Origin: Nostoc linckia NIES-25
GTDB lineage: Bacteria > Cyanobacteriota > Cyanobacteriia > Cyanobacteriales > Nostocaceae
Direction of reading: 5' to 3'
NCBI RefSeq assembly: GCF_002368035.1
Contig: NZ_AP018222.1
Coordinates: 1,673,836-1,737,835 of the forward strand
Length of the DNA stretch: 64,000 nt
The translations under genes and the position numbers were made by a program. This document shows positions 43,398-52,732 of the stretch, piece after piece. Each line of letters starts with the position of its first letter. Positions within the stretch are counted from its first letter, which is position 1. A model generated the notes under the pieces. It saw only the letters and a program-made list of their open reading frames with translations, searched no databases and was not told the DNA's origin.

Positions 43398-43976
43398 TTA
43401 TGATTGTGGCTCTATGGCACAAGAGGGTTGCCGAGCAGAAGGAGGATCGGGATAAATTGCTAGAGTGTGATAGCTTGGAGCATTTTCACCATATAACACT
43501 CGAAAAGTATACAGTTTGTTTCTACCTTGCCCTTCTGTCACAATTGTTAAAAGTGTATTGCTAGTTTTAGGAAGTCCAGGAATATTTAGTTTGGGAATTC
43601 GTCTGAGTTGAATTACGTTTGCTGCTGAGTTTTTACAATCTCCGGTAGTAGTGTTTGGTTTTTCACCAAACTGCATACATACTGGTCCATCAAAATCTAT
43701 AGTTACTTGTGATGGATCGTTTAACCAAACTTTTTTAATAACTTCTCCAGCAGGAATAAAACTTAAGTTTGTTCCTTGCTGATAGGAAACTTCAATGGTA
43801 GGTACTAATCCTCCTAAACCTTGCCCTTGGCAGGAAAATATAGAGCGGAGAACGGCATTATTAGCTACAGCACGACCTACCAATAACAACATAGTAACCG
43901 AGAAAATTAAGGAAGCTATAGGTAGGAAATAAGAACTATTTTGGATATTTCCTGGTAACTTAGTATTATTTTTCAT
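43398..43976 (-). CDS. Membrane-anchored protein, last gene of T4SS-like cluster
   Basis: From ATG 43976 the 192-residue product has one N-terminal transmembrane helix (about 17-35, LIFSVTMLLLVGRAVAN) and a periplasmic beta-rich part with four cysteines (SCQGQG, VCMQF, GDCKN, PSCAI). It includes GEVIKKVWLNDPSQVTIDFD, which repeats the feel of VirB9-like beta folds, but that resemblance is weak. No family is recognised. It follows the VirB10-like gene on the same strand, 161 bp away. Confidence 0.6.
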   Translation of the reverse strand: MKNNTKLPGNIQNSSYFLPIASLIFSVTMLLLVGRAVANNAVLRSIFSCQGQGLGGLVPTIEVSYQQGTNLSFIPAGEVIKKVWLNDPSQVTIDFDGPVCMQFGEKPNTTTGDCKNSAANVIQLRRIPKLNIPGLPKTSNTLLTIVTEGQGRNKLYTFRVLYGENAPSYHTLAIYPDPPSARQPSCAIEPQS

Positions 43977-44137
43977 GGTTGTAAATGGAGATACTGGTAG
44001 ATACAATAGGGAACTACAAAGGCTTATTTCAAGCATATTTATTGAAAGATAGGGTAAAAAATAATTAAATTTTTACCTAATTCCAAATTGTGAATTGCTG
44101 TGCCTTGAAAGCCTAAAATTGGGATAATTACTATTTT

Positions 44138-45715
44138 CTAAAATTGCGTTTGTTGGTTGACATATATTTCAACATTTGTGCCTGCTGGCAAAAACCAAAC
44201 GTTCGTTTGTTGTGACATTTGAGCGATCGCCTGTTGATTGCGTTGGGCAATTTGGGGTACTACGGAGTTCAAACCACCTTCCACAATCCCCGCTGGGATA
44301 TTTTCTCCGGTGTTAGTGTTGCTAACAACTGTGCTTCCACCATTGATGGTGACAACTTGACCGTCGGTGCGATTTAATAACTCTGCGGCTTTCCCGATAC
44401 CTCCCAAAACAAATAGTCCTAAATCCATTGATGCTACGGACGAACTTTGTCCGGGAAATCTATTACCTATTAAAGGTCTGCCTTTGCTACCGCGAATAAT
44501 AATTGTATTGTTGGGTAAGCTTCGTTCTGTGAGGTTGCCCTCATTTTGTGAGATAACTTTGGTTATGTTCATCTGCACAAGACCTTGTTCGGAAATAGAA
44601 CGAACTTCAGTGAGAAATTCCGTGTTTGCAGGTAAAGCGACCTGGCCATTGGCGGCTTTTAGCGGTTCTTTCAATCGAACCACAAATACGTTTTTATCTG
44701 TTTGTTCTTCGTTATTGCCGCCTCTGGTTGTTTCCCCAAATATCGCTGTTGCCAATACGGCTTTGGCACTAGTCCCGATCGCTACGGTATTCTGTCCTTG
44801 TGGTTGTGCTTGGCTAACTTCAGTAGGCCCCTGTTCTGGGGGTTGTTCGCCAGGATTGGGGTTTGATGTCTCTTGAGGCGGCTGCTGAGGCGGCTGCATT
44901 TCGTTTGTGGGTTGGGGAGCAGCTGCAATGTTGTTAGGTTGTTCGGTGACATTTACTTGGCCGTAGCTACCCAACTTTGCAAGCCTTGTCCACTCATCGA
45001 ATGGACTTGGTGGGGGTGGTGGGGTAACGGTAACTACGGGTTGAGTGGTCGTCGGTCTGAGAACTGGTAGTTGGGGTCTTAGTAAAGGTTGAGGAGCAGG
45101 CACTCTGACGATACGCTCAATTGTCACGGGCTGAGGGACGTAAGCTGCTGGTGGGGGTGTTGTTATCACTTGTTGTCTCCTTGTGGAAGAAACTGATGGT
45201 TCTGCCAAAGCTACTGTAGACATTGGTTTTGGCATTCTCAGCCTTTCTTGGGCGGCTTTTACTGACTGTGCTTGTTCGGTTAGGGCTAATTTTGTTTTGA
45301 GAGTCTCGATTTCGCCTTGTAGCTGTTGAGAAGTTGTTTCGTTTGTTGGTTGCGATCGCACTTGTGGGGTGACGAGATTATTTTTAGGCTTTTGACTGCT
45401 ACCACTCATCAATTGCGACAAAAACACACCAGCTACCAAAACTACTGTTAAGGTAGCGGCACCTACTAAGCCTAATTTGGCAAAGGGATTAGATGAGAGG
45501 GGTTGCTCTGTCTTAACTTCTTCTGGTTCGGATGCAGGTTCCGATATTGCAGGGTCTTCTGATGTTTGGTTATCGCTAGAAGGTTCTTCAAAGCCAACCA
45601 ACCTTGCCATCCGTGATTCCCAATCGTCATATTCTATTTGTAGTTGGCGATCGTCGGTATCTAAAGTTAATAAACTTGGTGCAGGAGTTTCTGTCGGAAT
45701 TGAATATTGAGTCAT
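44138..45715 (-). CDS. VirB10/TrbI-like T4SS core protein
   Basis: The 525-residue product (ATG 45715) has a cytoplasmic N-terminus, one transmembrane helix (about 78-100, LVGAATLTVVLVAGVFLSQL), a periplasmic coiled coil, a Pro-rich stretch (about 180-300, PPPPPSPFDEW) and a C-terminal beta domain (about 320-520, with FVVRLKEPLKA and the FLPAGTNVEIYVN end). That order is the VirB10 pattern; in T4SSs this protein links the inner- and outer-membrane rings. An alternative start 10 codons earlier would overlap the upstream gene. The C-terminal part is the most VirB10-like. Confidence 0.75.
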   Translation of the reverse strand: MTQYSIPTETPAPSLLTLDTDDRQLQIEYDDWESRMARLVGFEEPSSDNQTSEDPAISEPASEPEEVKTEQPLSSNPFAKLGLVGAATLTVVLVAGVFLSQLMSGSSQKPKNNLVTPQVRSQPTNETTSQQLQGEIETLKTKLALTEQAQSVKAAQERLRMPKPMSTVALAEPSVSSTRRQQVITTPPPAAYVPQPVTIERIVRVPAPQPLLRPQLPVLRPTTTQPVVTVTPPPPPSPFDEWTRLAKLGSYGQVNVTEQPNNIAAAPQPTNEMQPPQQPPQETSNPNPGEQPPEQGPTEVSQAQPQGQNTVAIGTSAKAVLATAIFGETTRGGNNEEQTDKNVFVVRLKEPLKAANGQVALPANTEFLTEVRSISEQGLVQMNITKVISQNEGNLTERSLPNNTIIIRGSKGRPLIGNRFPGQSSSVASMDLGLFVLGGIGKAAELLNRTDGQVVTINGGSTVVSNTNTGENIPAGIVEGGLNSVVPQIAQRNQQAIAQMSQQTNVWFLPAGTNVEIYVNQQTQF

Positions 45716-45723
45716 GGTAAAGC

Positions 45724-46416
45724 TTACTTTGAATTTCCAGAACAATTTTTATCTTGAATTTCACAGACATTATAAATTTCTAGTCTGGCTTCACCAAGAC
45801 GGTAAACCGCAAAGTGCGACGGAAGCGGCGCATTTGGTAGTGAAGTTGCAGGCTCATTTATTGCTCTTACTAAAATTTGTTTATTAAACGAAGTTGATTT
45901 TCCTAATTTATCATAACTGCTAAAAGTCAATTGATTAGCAAATATCTCGACTTTCCATCTACCATTGTCTATTTTTGTAGGTTGAGATATTTTTTGGATT
46001 ACTAATACATTTTCAGCGCCTCTATTAACATTTTCAAATTGGCTATCTGGATTTAAGTTAGTTACTTGTGACTTCATTTTTTGCTTAAAATCATCAGCCA
46101 CGAGTTGGGAGCTAATTTCCCAGACTGTTGTTGGTGGCTGTTGCTGCGACCAGGTAAGCATTAAGCTCATAGTTTCAGCTACAAAGCGCCGAATAGTTTC
46201 TGGTTGTCGCTCTAAATTCTCTTGGGGGTCTACTGTAATCACACGACCATCAACGAGTTGTACTAAACTTTGAGGCGTGAGTTGCCGACCTAACTGTTGT
46301 AACATAGACCCGTGAAATATCAATAGCAGTAAGGTAAATACATGTAAACCAAATGTTCCTACTGCTAACAGTGGTAAGGCGTTACTTTTTTTATTTTCTG
46401 ATTTAAATATCTGCAT
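45724..46416 (-). CDS. VirB8/TrbF-like membrane protein, paralogue 1
   Basis: The 230-residue product has an N-terminal transmembrane helix (about 15-37, LLAVGTFGLHVFTLLLLIFH) and a periplasmic domain of about 180 residues with the pattern VQLVDGRVITVD, then a mixed alpha/beta part. Together with the next gene it looks like a VirB8/TraE-type protein, whose periplasmic NTF2-like domain organises T4SS assembly. It shares SLVQLVDG, RQPETIRRFVAETM and FNKQILVRAI with the neighbour. It ends 8 bp before the VirB10-like start. Confidence 0.65.
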   Translation of the reverse strand: MQIFKSENKKSNALPLLAVGTFGLHVFTLLLLIFHGSMLQQLGRQLTPQSLVQLVDGRVITVDPQENLERQPETIRRFVAETMSLMLTWSQQQPPTTVWEISSQLVADDFKQKMKSQVTNLNPDSQFENVNRGAENVLVIQKISQPTKIDNGRWKVEIFANQLTFSSYDKLGKSTSFNKQILVRAINEPATSLPNAPLPSHFAVYRLGEARLEIYNVCEIQDKNCSGNSK

Positions 46417-46455
46417 TAATAATTTGTTTTTGTCGTGTGTCAGGAGTGATAATTC

Positions 46456-47280
46456 TTATCTGATAAAATTATCGGTTCTTTGTTGAATTTTGCATTCTTT
46501 TAATTGAGCTTCATTCAGGTTGCGGGAGTTATCTAACAAACATAAATCTCGAATTTCATAAATCTCTAGTCTATCAGCGCGGACACTATAAATTGCTTTT
46601 TGTAGGTCTGTACCACTTTCCATTTGGGGATTAGGGAAATAATCTGTTGCACGCACAAGAAAGTCTTTGTTAAAAGGAGTTATAACTCTTCTACCATCAC
46701 CGCGATTTTTTTGAACTAAATCGGCTACCATACCAACTCGCCATTTACCTGCTTCAATTTCCTTTGGCGGATAAACCCGTTTAATTACTAACTCTGATGT
46801 CATTCCTTGTTTGGGATTTTCAGAAAACACTTCTGGCGGTGTGATTTCGGCAATTGTGCTTAAGAAACCTTTACGAAAGTCTTCTGATAAAGCAAAACTA
46901 GCTATCCAGCTAGTGGTACTAATTTTTTGGCTACCGCCTTGGGGTGTTCTAACTAATATTCCTAAATCTGGTTTGGGATTTGCGACTTCTTCAATCTTTT
47001 GTGGAGGTAAAGTTCCCGACCATTTAAACATTGCAATCATGGTTTTGCTGATGAATTGACGAATTGCTTCTGGATCTCTTTTTAAATCATCAATTTCATC
47101 TACTTTTTTTCCATCTATTAATTGTACAAAATTTGGAGGTTTTCTCAAAGCCAGTTGGCGAATAGTTATACCTTGAAATAAGAATAAAAGTAATACTAAT
47201 AAATGCAAACTAAAGGTGGCGATCGCAAAAATTGTCAAAACACTTACTGTTCTTTTTCCTTTCTCTAATAAACGTACCAT
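46456..47280 (-). CDS. VirB8/TrbF-like membrane protein, paralogue 2
   Basis: The 274-residue product has a transmembrane helix (about 14-38, LTIFAIATFSLHLLVLLLFL) and a periplasmic part related to the downstream gene: NFVQLIDGKKVDEID, RDPEAIRQFISKTMIAMFKW, FNKDFLVRATDY. The extra length is in the middle and C-terminus. Two linked VirB8-like genes would be unusual in a classical T4SS, where one is normal. The pair is 39 bp apart. Confidence 0.65.
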   Translation of the reverse strand: MVRLLEKGKRTVSVLTIFAIATFSLHLLVLLLFLFQGITIRQLALRKPPNFVQLIDGKKVDEIDDLKRDPEAIRQFISKTMIAMFKWSGTLPPQKIEEVANPKPDLGILVRTPQGGSQKISTTSWIASFALSEDFRKGFLSTIAEITPPEVFSENPKQGMTSELVIKRVYPPKEIEAGKWRVGMVADLVQKNRGDGRRVITPFNKDFLVRATDYFPNPQMESGTDLQKAIYSVRADRLEIYEIRDLCLLDNSRNLNEAQLKECKIQQRTDNFIR

Positions 47281-47431
47281 TCAATCACCTCCTGCGGCAA
47301 AAAACTTTTGTTGTTATATATGATGATAGGCAATATATTTTTTTTAACGAATGATTTAAGATTGCTATAGATTTTAATGTTTATTATCATGATTCTTAAA
47401 TTATTCTGATTCCTGACTCCTGAATTCTTAA

Positions 47432-48481
47432 CTATATTCTCTCCTTAACCAAAGAAGCCGCATTGTTGATAGCACTGAAGACTGCAAACCCCCCAGCAGC
47501 AGCCACAACTAAGGATAAAATCGGCGCTAGAACTCCCAGAAAAATCATGAACCACATTAAGTCTGGGTCAACATTAGCATCTTGACCGGGGCCATTAACA
47601 ATTACTGCGGAAGTCAACACAGCAATAATATTAAATGAAATCTTGGCAATCCCAATAGATAAAAATCCGGTAAGCCATGCAAAGATTGGTTTACCAGCTA
47701 CAGGTAGTAAAGAAGCACCAACAGCAACTGGCCCTAAAGCTGCTATCAGCAATGATGTTGCTTCTATTAAATTTTGGAAGGCGTATTGCAAGGAAACTAA
47801 GAAGTTTTTGAGGCTAGTTTGCACTGTAGAACCTAATAAGGAATTAAATGAAGTTTCCGATACAATACCTGTGCCATATCTGATATTATCTACCTTGGTT
47901 TGTAATCTCGATATCCAGTTTTTATTACCGTAGGAATCTCGATATTTTTGCCAGAGAGTATTCACTTTTTCCGTGGCTTTGGCAAAACATTCAGTTTGCT
48001 GTTCGCCAGTAAGTGACTGACAAGGACGCAGGAAAGAACCCGCTACTTCTTCAGCAACACTCATACTCAGCGCTTGTTGGTACACTTTATCTGCATCTGC
48101 GGTGACCAATACTTGTTGATTTGCACCGTCTATAAAATTTCGCACTCCCAGTGTCAAAGTAGAAAGTATACTCCCACTCCCAGAATTATTTAAGAGTATC
48201 ACTACTACAAATGGCCAAATTAATGCTGATATGGGACGGGTATATTCGTAGGTTAATAAATCCCTGAGAAATTGTACCATAAAAAATAATAGGGTTCCGA
48301 CTGCAAAAAAAATGCCTACATTTGTCAGCGTTCCATACAAGTTTTCATTGGTGTTCTTTTGTAATAAATCTAGCCATTGTTTGTCCCAACCTTCGGCGAT
48401 ACTTTGGGAAGTTGCGACACCATTATCGAGGATTTCATCAATGCCTACTTGGGCAAAAAATCGTGAAATAGCAAGTTGCAT
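47432..48481 (-). CDS. VirB6/TrbL-like polytopic membrane protein
   Basis: The 349-residue product has about five to six transmembrane helices, with two in the first 100 residues (GTLTNVGIFFAVGTLLFFMV) and several from 215 on (LLIAALGPVAVGASLLPVAG, FLGVLAPILSLVVAAAGGFA). The long loop (about 120-215) contains two cysteines (CQSLTGEQQTEC). Location and profile fit VirB6/TrbL, the inner-membrane channel subunit. It lies 151 bp before the VirB8-like pair, with a heptamer repeat just beyond it. Confidence 0.65.
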   Translation of the reverse strand: MQLAISRFFAQVGIDEILDNGVATSQSIAEGWDKQWLDLLQKNTNENLYGTLTNVGIFFAVGTLLFFMVQFLRDLLTYEYTRPISALIWPFVVVILLNNSGSGSILSTLTLGVRNFIDGANQQVLVTADADKVYQQALSMSVAEEVAGSFLRPCQSLTGEQQTECFAKATEKVNTLWQKYRDSYGNKNWISRLQTKVDNIRYGTGIVSETSFNSLLGSTVQTSLKNFLVSLQYAFQNLIEATSLLIAALGPVAVGASLLPVAGKPIFAWLTGFLSIGIAKISFNIIAVLTSAVIVNGPGQDANVDPDLMWFMIFLGVLAPILSLVVAAAGGFAVFSAINNAASLVKERI

Positions 48482-48624
48482 TATTTTGACTTGATCGGCA
48501 ATTTTTTATGATTTTTATATTAAAACACCAGACTAAATTGTAAATTTAATGGTGCTTCGTCAAAGGTTAAAATTTGAGATTTATTGATAGCAGAAGCGTA
48601 TTGATTCTGAATTCTGAATTCTTC

Positions 48625-49428
48625 TTAATTATCTTTTCTGCCAAATAAATCTATTTGAGAAGTAGCTCGTAAAAGTCGCGCTGCTTCGGTGGATGTTTCA
48701 ACTCTGCGAGCGCGATTTGCTTCTTCTGTTTGTTGAGAGATGTTTGCTAAATTTAAATTGGAGTATTGCAAAGACTGATTAGTTTGTATTGTCTGGGCAA
48801 ATGTTTCACCAACAATTTTTGATTGTTCCTGTTGAATTTTTAACATTTGTGATTGATTGGCATTAAGTAATTGTGCTAATATTGCTGTAGCTGGATCGAG
48901 TTTGCTCGCATCAAAAGCAGGAATAGGAATTTTACTTAACAAACTTTGGGTTTGTTCTTCAGCTGCTTCAGCAAATCCGGTAATATTTTGTAGACTTCTT
49001 TCTGTATCTATTAACTTTATTTTTGAACGAATTTGTCCATTTTCACCGAGAACACCTGCTGCTGCTCCACGGGTAATTACACGATTGAGTTCATTACTAA
49101 CTAAATTTCCCCGCACAGCTGCATTATTTTCAAAGCGATCCGATCTAGAGTAGAGAATTAAATCATCGCGAACTTTTTCCCCTGCACTAACGGGGTTGGG
49201 TATGTTCAGTTCTCCTTTAGCATTATTCAAAGCATTTCGACTTTGGAGTTCTACAGGTTTTAAGTTGTCGCTTAAATTGTATTGAAAGTAGTTTTGCAGA
49301 TCTGTGGAATATGATTGAAAATCAGTCCAAACTTTGCCTAATTGTGATTTGTTAGTGGTAATTTGGGCTGCTACAGGTAGAATTGCTAGAGATACTAAAG
49401 TCAATGTCAAAATGGTAGTTTTCTGCAT
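48625..49428 (-). CDS. Exported helical protein, VirB5-like candidate
   Basis: The 267-residue product has a signal peptide (about 1-21, cleavage near VAAQ) and a helical mature part without cysteines (SQLGKVWTDFQSYSTDLQN, LNANQSQMLKIQQEQSKIVG). Small exported helical proteins at this place in such operons are usually VirB5/TrbJ pilus-tip components. The similarity is in layout, not in a specific motif, so the call is tentative. Confidence 0.5.
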   Translation of the reverse strand: MQKTTILTLTLVSLAILPVAAQITTNKSQLGKVWTDFQSYSTDLQNYFQYNLSDNLKPVELQSRNALNNAKGELNIPNPVSAGEKVRDDLILYSRSDRFENNAAVRGNLVSNELNRVITRGAAAGVLGENGQIRSKIKLIDTERSLQNITGFAEAAEEQTQSLLSKIPIPAFDASKLDPATAILAQLLNANQSQMLKIQQEQSKIVGETFAQTIQTNQSLQYSNLNLANISQQTEEANRARRVETSTEAARLLRATSQIDLFGRKDN

Positions 49429-49644
49429 ACATCTATACCTAAGAAAGGTAGACTAAATTGTCTAACGAGTCAGAAATTGAGTTTGCGGAAGTATTATTTA
49501 GTTGTTTTTCAGAATTAAATTCTTGTACGCCTTTGCTCATAGGCGGGCGAGACGCCCACCCTACAAGAATTTTTGGGAGGTTTTTTGATTTGGTAGTCTC
49601 TGAGAAATTTTTGATTTATTATGAGCCAGTCACAGATATCCTCC

Positions 49645-52392
49645 CTAATTACTACGTAGTGTAGCTACTAACTGACGTGCAAATGCGGAAATTGCTTCAT
49701 ATTTATCCTTGTGAATTTGCATCATTTGACTACGTGCAGTTTGTTCGTAGGGGTTGTTAGCCACTGCTGCCAATTGTTCGTAACCTGGATAGTAACGACA
49801 GAATGTATAAACGCCGTTATCATCTAGCAGCCATTGACTATAAATACCTTCTTTGCGTGGGAAAAAGCTTTCTGAGGCATTACGAGCAATAATTTTGCGG
49901 GGATATTTTAAGATGTCTGCAAAACTATCCACTGCAACTGGTTGAATGCGTCCAATTAATCGGGTTGTTAAGTTTTGCAAAATTTTCGATGCGGCTTTAG
50001 ATCTGGCGATGGTATCAGGATCTTGTGCTGATAGGATAACTCTGATACCGGCTTTGGCGCCGTTAGCACAAATTCGACCAACTAAGTCGGAAATTTGCTC
50101 GAATTCAAATAAAATTGGTGCTTCGTCGATAAAGAATATGGAAGCTGGACTACTTAATGCGCGTCTGAGTGCTGCTGAATAAGCACTTAAGGATAGTACG
50201 GCTGCATCTTCACTATCTGAAAGGTTTCTGAGAGCAAAAACCAAAAGTTGGGCGTCGGTGGGAAAGCTGGATGGTGCAGAAATGGCTTGTCCAACGCGGC
50301 TAGAAAGCCAGAAACGCAGGCGCAGCTGAATTTGACTGAGGGCATCTTCTACTCTGCCACTTAACGAACTAAGCTGTAAATGTTCTGGGGAACAGAAAAA
50401 CAAAAAATCTTTTAAAGTCGGGGTTTTTTGCCAAGCTGGAGAACCGAAGCCTCCCGCCATTGCTTTGCGATATCGCTCTTTGATACCTTCGTCAGCAAAG
50501 AATACTTCTAAGGCTAAGTTGAGAATCGATCGCACCGTTTGAGATAAGATTTGACTTTCGGTAGACGATCCTAAAACCATTGTCATTAAAGCTGATTCTA
50601 GGAACGAGGTATAATCTACCATGCGATCGCGTTGTTGTTCTGGATCTAACGCTCTTAAATCTGGCTGCTCAAATAAGTTATTCGATTGTTTGGAAATATC
50701 AAAATAAGCTCCATTCCCCTCCATAAACTGTGTATAGTCGGTAAAAGTAGACGTACCGTCAGGTTTGGGGAAATCTAGAGCCACTACGGGAATGCCATAG
50801 GCCAAAGCTTGAGTTAAAATTCCCGATACCAACACCGATTTACCAGCACGAGTGGTGGCAAATAAAGCTAAATTTTTGTGTTGATTAAACAAATCCAAAT
50901 GTACTGGGGTTCCGCCTTCTTCCGCAATTAATTCAAAGCCTTGCCTATCGCCTCTTTTAGTTAAAACTAAAGGCATTAATCCTGGAACTTCACTTGTTAA
51001 ATATAGCTGACGACGATTGAAGGGTGTTGCTAATAAACCTTCCCAAACTATCGGGAGAGTTTGCAACCAAATTTTCCAGGCGTACTCGGTTTCTCGAATT
51101 ACCCTAGCTGGACGTTGAAAACAGTTTTCAATATATCTTGTGGCCTCGTCTAATTTCTCCACAGTTGGACGATGTACCAAAATAGCGATACTCGTATAAA
51201 TCGGAACTGCACCTTCATATAATTGTTCTTGTGCTGCTACCGATTTCTTTAACTTTAATTGGGCGTTGACATCAATGGTTTTACTTTTTTCTTGAGCCAA
51301 AATTGTCGTCATATTTGACTGCTTCAGCACTCGTTGGAGAGTAGTTTTCACTAATGCTGGATTTGCCGCAGTCAATTCACAAAAAATTTCTGTGTCTACT
51401 ACTGTTTCTCTGGCTAACAGTTCCCATAAATACCGCAGTTGAGACGATTTATTCGGCCAACCACCGGGTTTTTCCAGAAATGACATTGTGCCAATATAAC
51501 GATTGTTTACATGTACCCAACGGCGATCGGCACGCGGTACATTAGACTCCATCAGCAAAGTTGTGCCGTGGATATTTTCTATCAACAATTTGCTACTAGC
51601 TAAATCTGAATTAACTTGTTCGTGGAGTCCCTCTTCATCCAAGGTGATTAATTGGGGAATATCTATTGGCTGGGTATCATTAAATCTTTTCCAAATGTCT
51701 TGCCAGAGTTCTACTGCACTCAAAGCTTTGACATCCAATCCCATTTTGTTAGATAAAATTTGCTCCCAACGCGAAAAACCCTGCTTGTAAGCATTGGTAA
51801 TTACCGTTTCCAGGCGTTGGTTTTCGGCTTCTGAAAGTTCGCCTTTAAATTTCAACCACCACGACTCAGCCTTGATTAAAAGTCTCTCTATCCAATCATC
51901 AGCATTTCTAGAGGTTGTTTCCACTGTGTAGGTGACATAAATCCGTAAAAATTTCGGCTTACGCACGCCAGCTTTAGTCAGTTCTTTGATTCTGGCTCTC
52001 TCTGCCATCAGCAAATATTTAATATCTTTTGATGGCGCATTTCTAATGAGTGATGCTAATTCTTTTTGCCGTTCTATATCTGAACTAAAAGATCCCAAAT
52101 GCAGCGTCATTCTTTCACCGCTGGGAATGTCTTTCAATCCGGCTTCAATGTTATTAAAAAGTGTATCGATTTGTTCTGGTCTTAAAGTGGTATGAATTCC
52201 CTTACAATCAAAACCAAAAACAAAGCAGAAGCGATCCTTTTGAACGCCTTTTGTCAACAAATAAGCACCAATATCACGTCCATTCATCGAGACGCGCAAC
52301 ATTGTTGCCAAGTGTAAGGCATCTTCAAATGGCGTTAATCTAGTTTCATTTCCGGCGCCGCCGACGCTTTGTTTTCCGATTTTTTGCTTCAT
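49645..52392 (-). CDS. VirB4/TraC-like T4SS ATPase
   Basis: The 915-residue product from ATG 52392 has an N-terminal VirB4 region and a C-terminal HerA/FtsK-type ATPase. Walker A is TTRAGKS in LALFATTRAGKSVLVSGIL (about 505-520) and Walker B is SIFFIDEAPILFEFEQ (about 755). VirB4 energises T4SS assembly and substrate transfer. The canonical glycine two before AGKS is Arg here. It overlaps the 3' end of the upstream VirB3-like gene by 47 bp, so they are coupled; an upstream start at 52452 would overlap more and lacks support. Confidence 0.82.
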   Translation of the reverse strand: MKQKIGKQSVGGAGNETRLTPFEDALHLATMLRVSMNGRDIGAYLLTKGVQKDRFCFVFGFDCKGIHTTLRPEQIDTLFNNIEAGLKDIPSGERMTLHLGSFSSDIERQKELASLIRNAPSKDIKYLLMAERARIKELTKAGVRKPKFLRIYVTYTVETTSRNADDWIERLLIKAESWWLKFKGELSEAENQRLETVITNAYKQGFSRWEQILSNKMGLDVKALSAVELWQDIWKRFNDTQPIDIPQLITLDEEGLHEQVNSDLASSKLLIENIHGTTLLMESNVPRADRRWVHVNNRYIGTMSFLEKPGGWPNKSSQLRYLWELLARETVVDTEIFCELTAANPALVKTTLQRVLKQSNMTTILAQEKSKTIDVNAQLKLKKSVAAQEQLYEGAVPIYTSIAILVHRPTVEKLDEATRYIENCFQRPARVIRETEYAWKIWLQTLPIVWEGLLATPFNRRQLYLTSEVPGLMPLVLTKRGDRQGFELIAEEGGTPVHLDLFNQHKNLALFATTRAGKSVLVSGILTQALAYGIPVVALDFPKPDGTSTFTDYTQFMEGNGAYFDISKQSNNLFEQPDLRALDPEQQRDRMVDYTSFLESALMTMVLGSSTESQILSQTVRSILNLALEVFFADEGIKERYRKAMAGGFGSPAWQKTPTLKDFLFFCSPEHLQLSSLSGRVEDALSQIQLRLRFWLSSRVGQAISAPSSFPTDAQLLVFALRNLSDSEDAAVLSLSAYSAALRRALSSPASIFFIDEAPILFEFEQISDLVGRICANGAKAGIRVILSAQDPDTIARSKAASKILQNLTTRLIGRIQPVAVDSFADILKYPRKIIARNASESFFPRKEGIYSQWLLDDNGVYTFCRYYPGYEQLAAVANNPYEQTARSQMMQIHKDKYEAISAFARQLVATLRSN

Positions 52393-52717
52393 GGTTAACT
52401 TCCAGTAAGCTTTGATAACGAGCAAAGCCTCTTGTCCAAGCGGGAACGCCAATAAATTTACTTAAAAAACTCCAACTTCTACCACCAGTTAATATCCACC
52501 AGGTTCCAATTCCCCAACCAGTCATTAATAGCGTCCACAGCCATTTTTGAAATTCTTCTTGAAAAAGACCGCCAAAAATCCCATTGATAATTAAGTAGGA
52601 TGATAAGGCGATTACTGTCCAAGGAATAATTTGATCGGCCGGAATTGGCCCTAATGAAGGTTGGCTTCCTAGAACTTGGTTAACTGGACGAAATTCTTGT
52701 TCCCGCTCTTCAGACAT
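52346..52717 (-). CDS. VirB3-like small membrane protein
   Basis: The 123-residue product has two closely spaced transmembrane segments (about 30-48, IPWTVIALSSYLIINGIFGG, and 57-78, KWLWTLLMTGWGIGTWWILTG) and a strongly basic tail (KNRKTKRRRRRK). The size, two-helix hairpin and location directly before VirB4 are those of VirB3. It overlaps the VirB4-like gene by 47 bp and is 15 bp from the gene upstream. Confidence 0.65.
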   Translation of the reverse strand: MSEEREQEFRPVNQVLGSQPSLGPIPADQIIPWTVIALSSYLIINGIFGGLFQEEFQKWLWTLLMTGWGIGTWWILTGGRSWSFLSKFIGVPAWTRGFARYQSLLEVNHEAKNRKTKRRRRRK

Positions 52718-52732
52718 TTCTCAAATCTTAAA

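Noticed and set aside
44367..44876. A plus-strand frame of 169 codons opposite the VirB10-like gene
   Set aside because: Antisense shadow of a well-supported gene; no recognisable domain.
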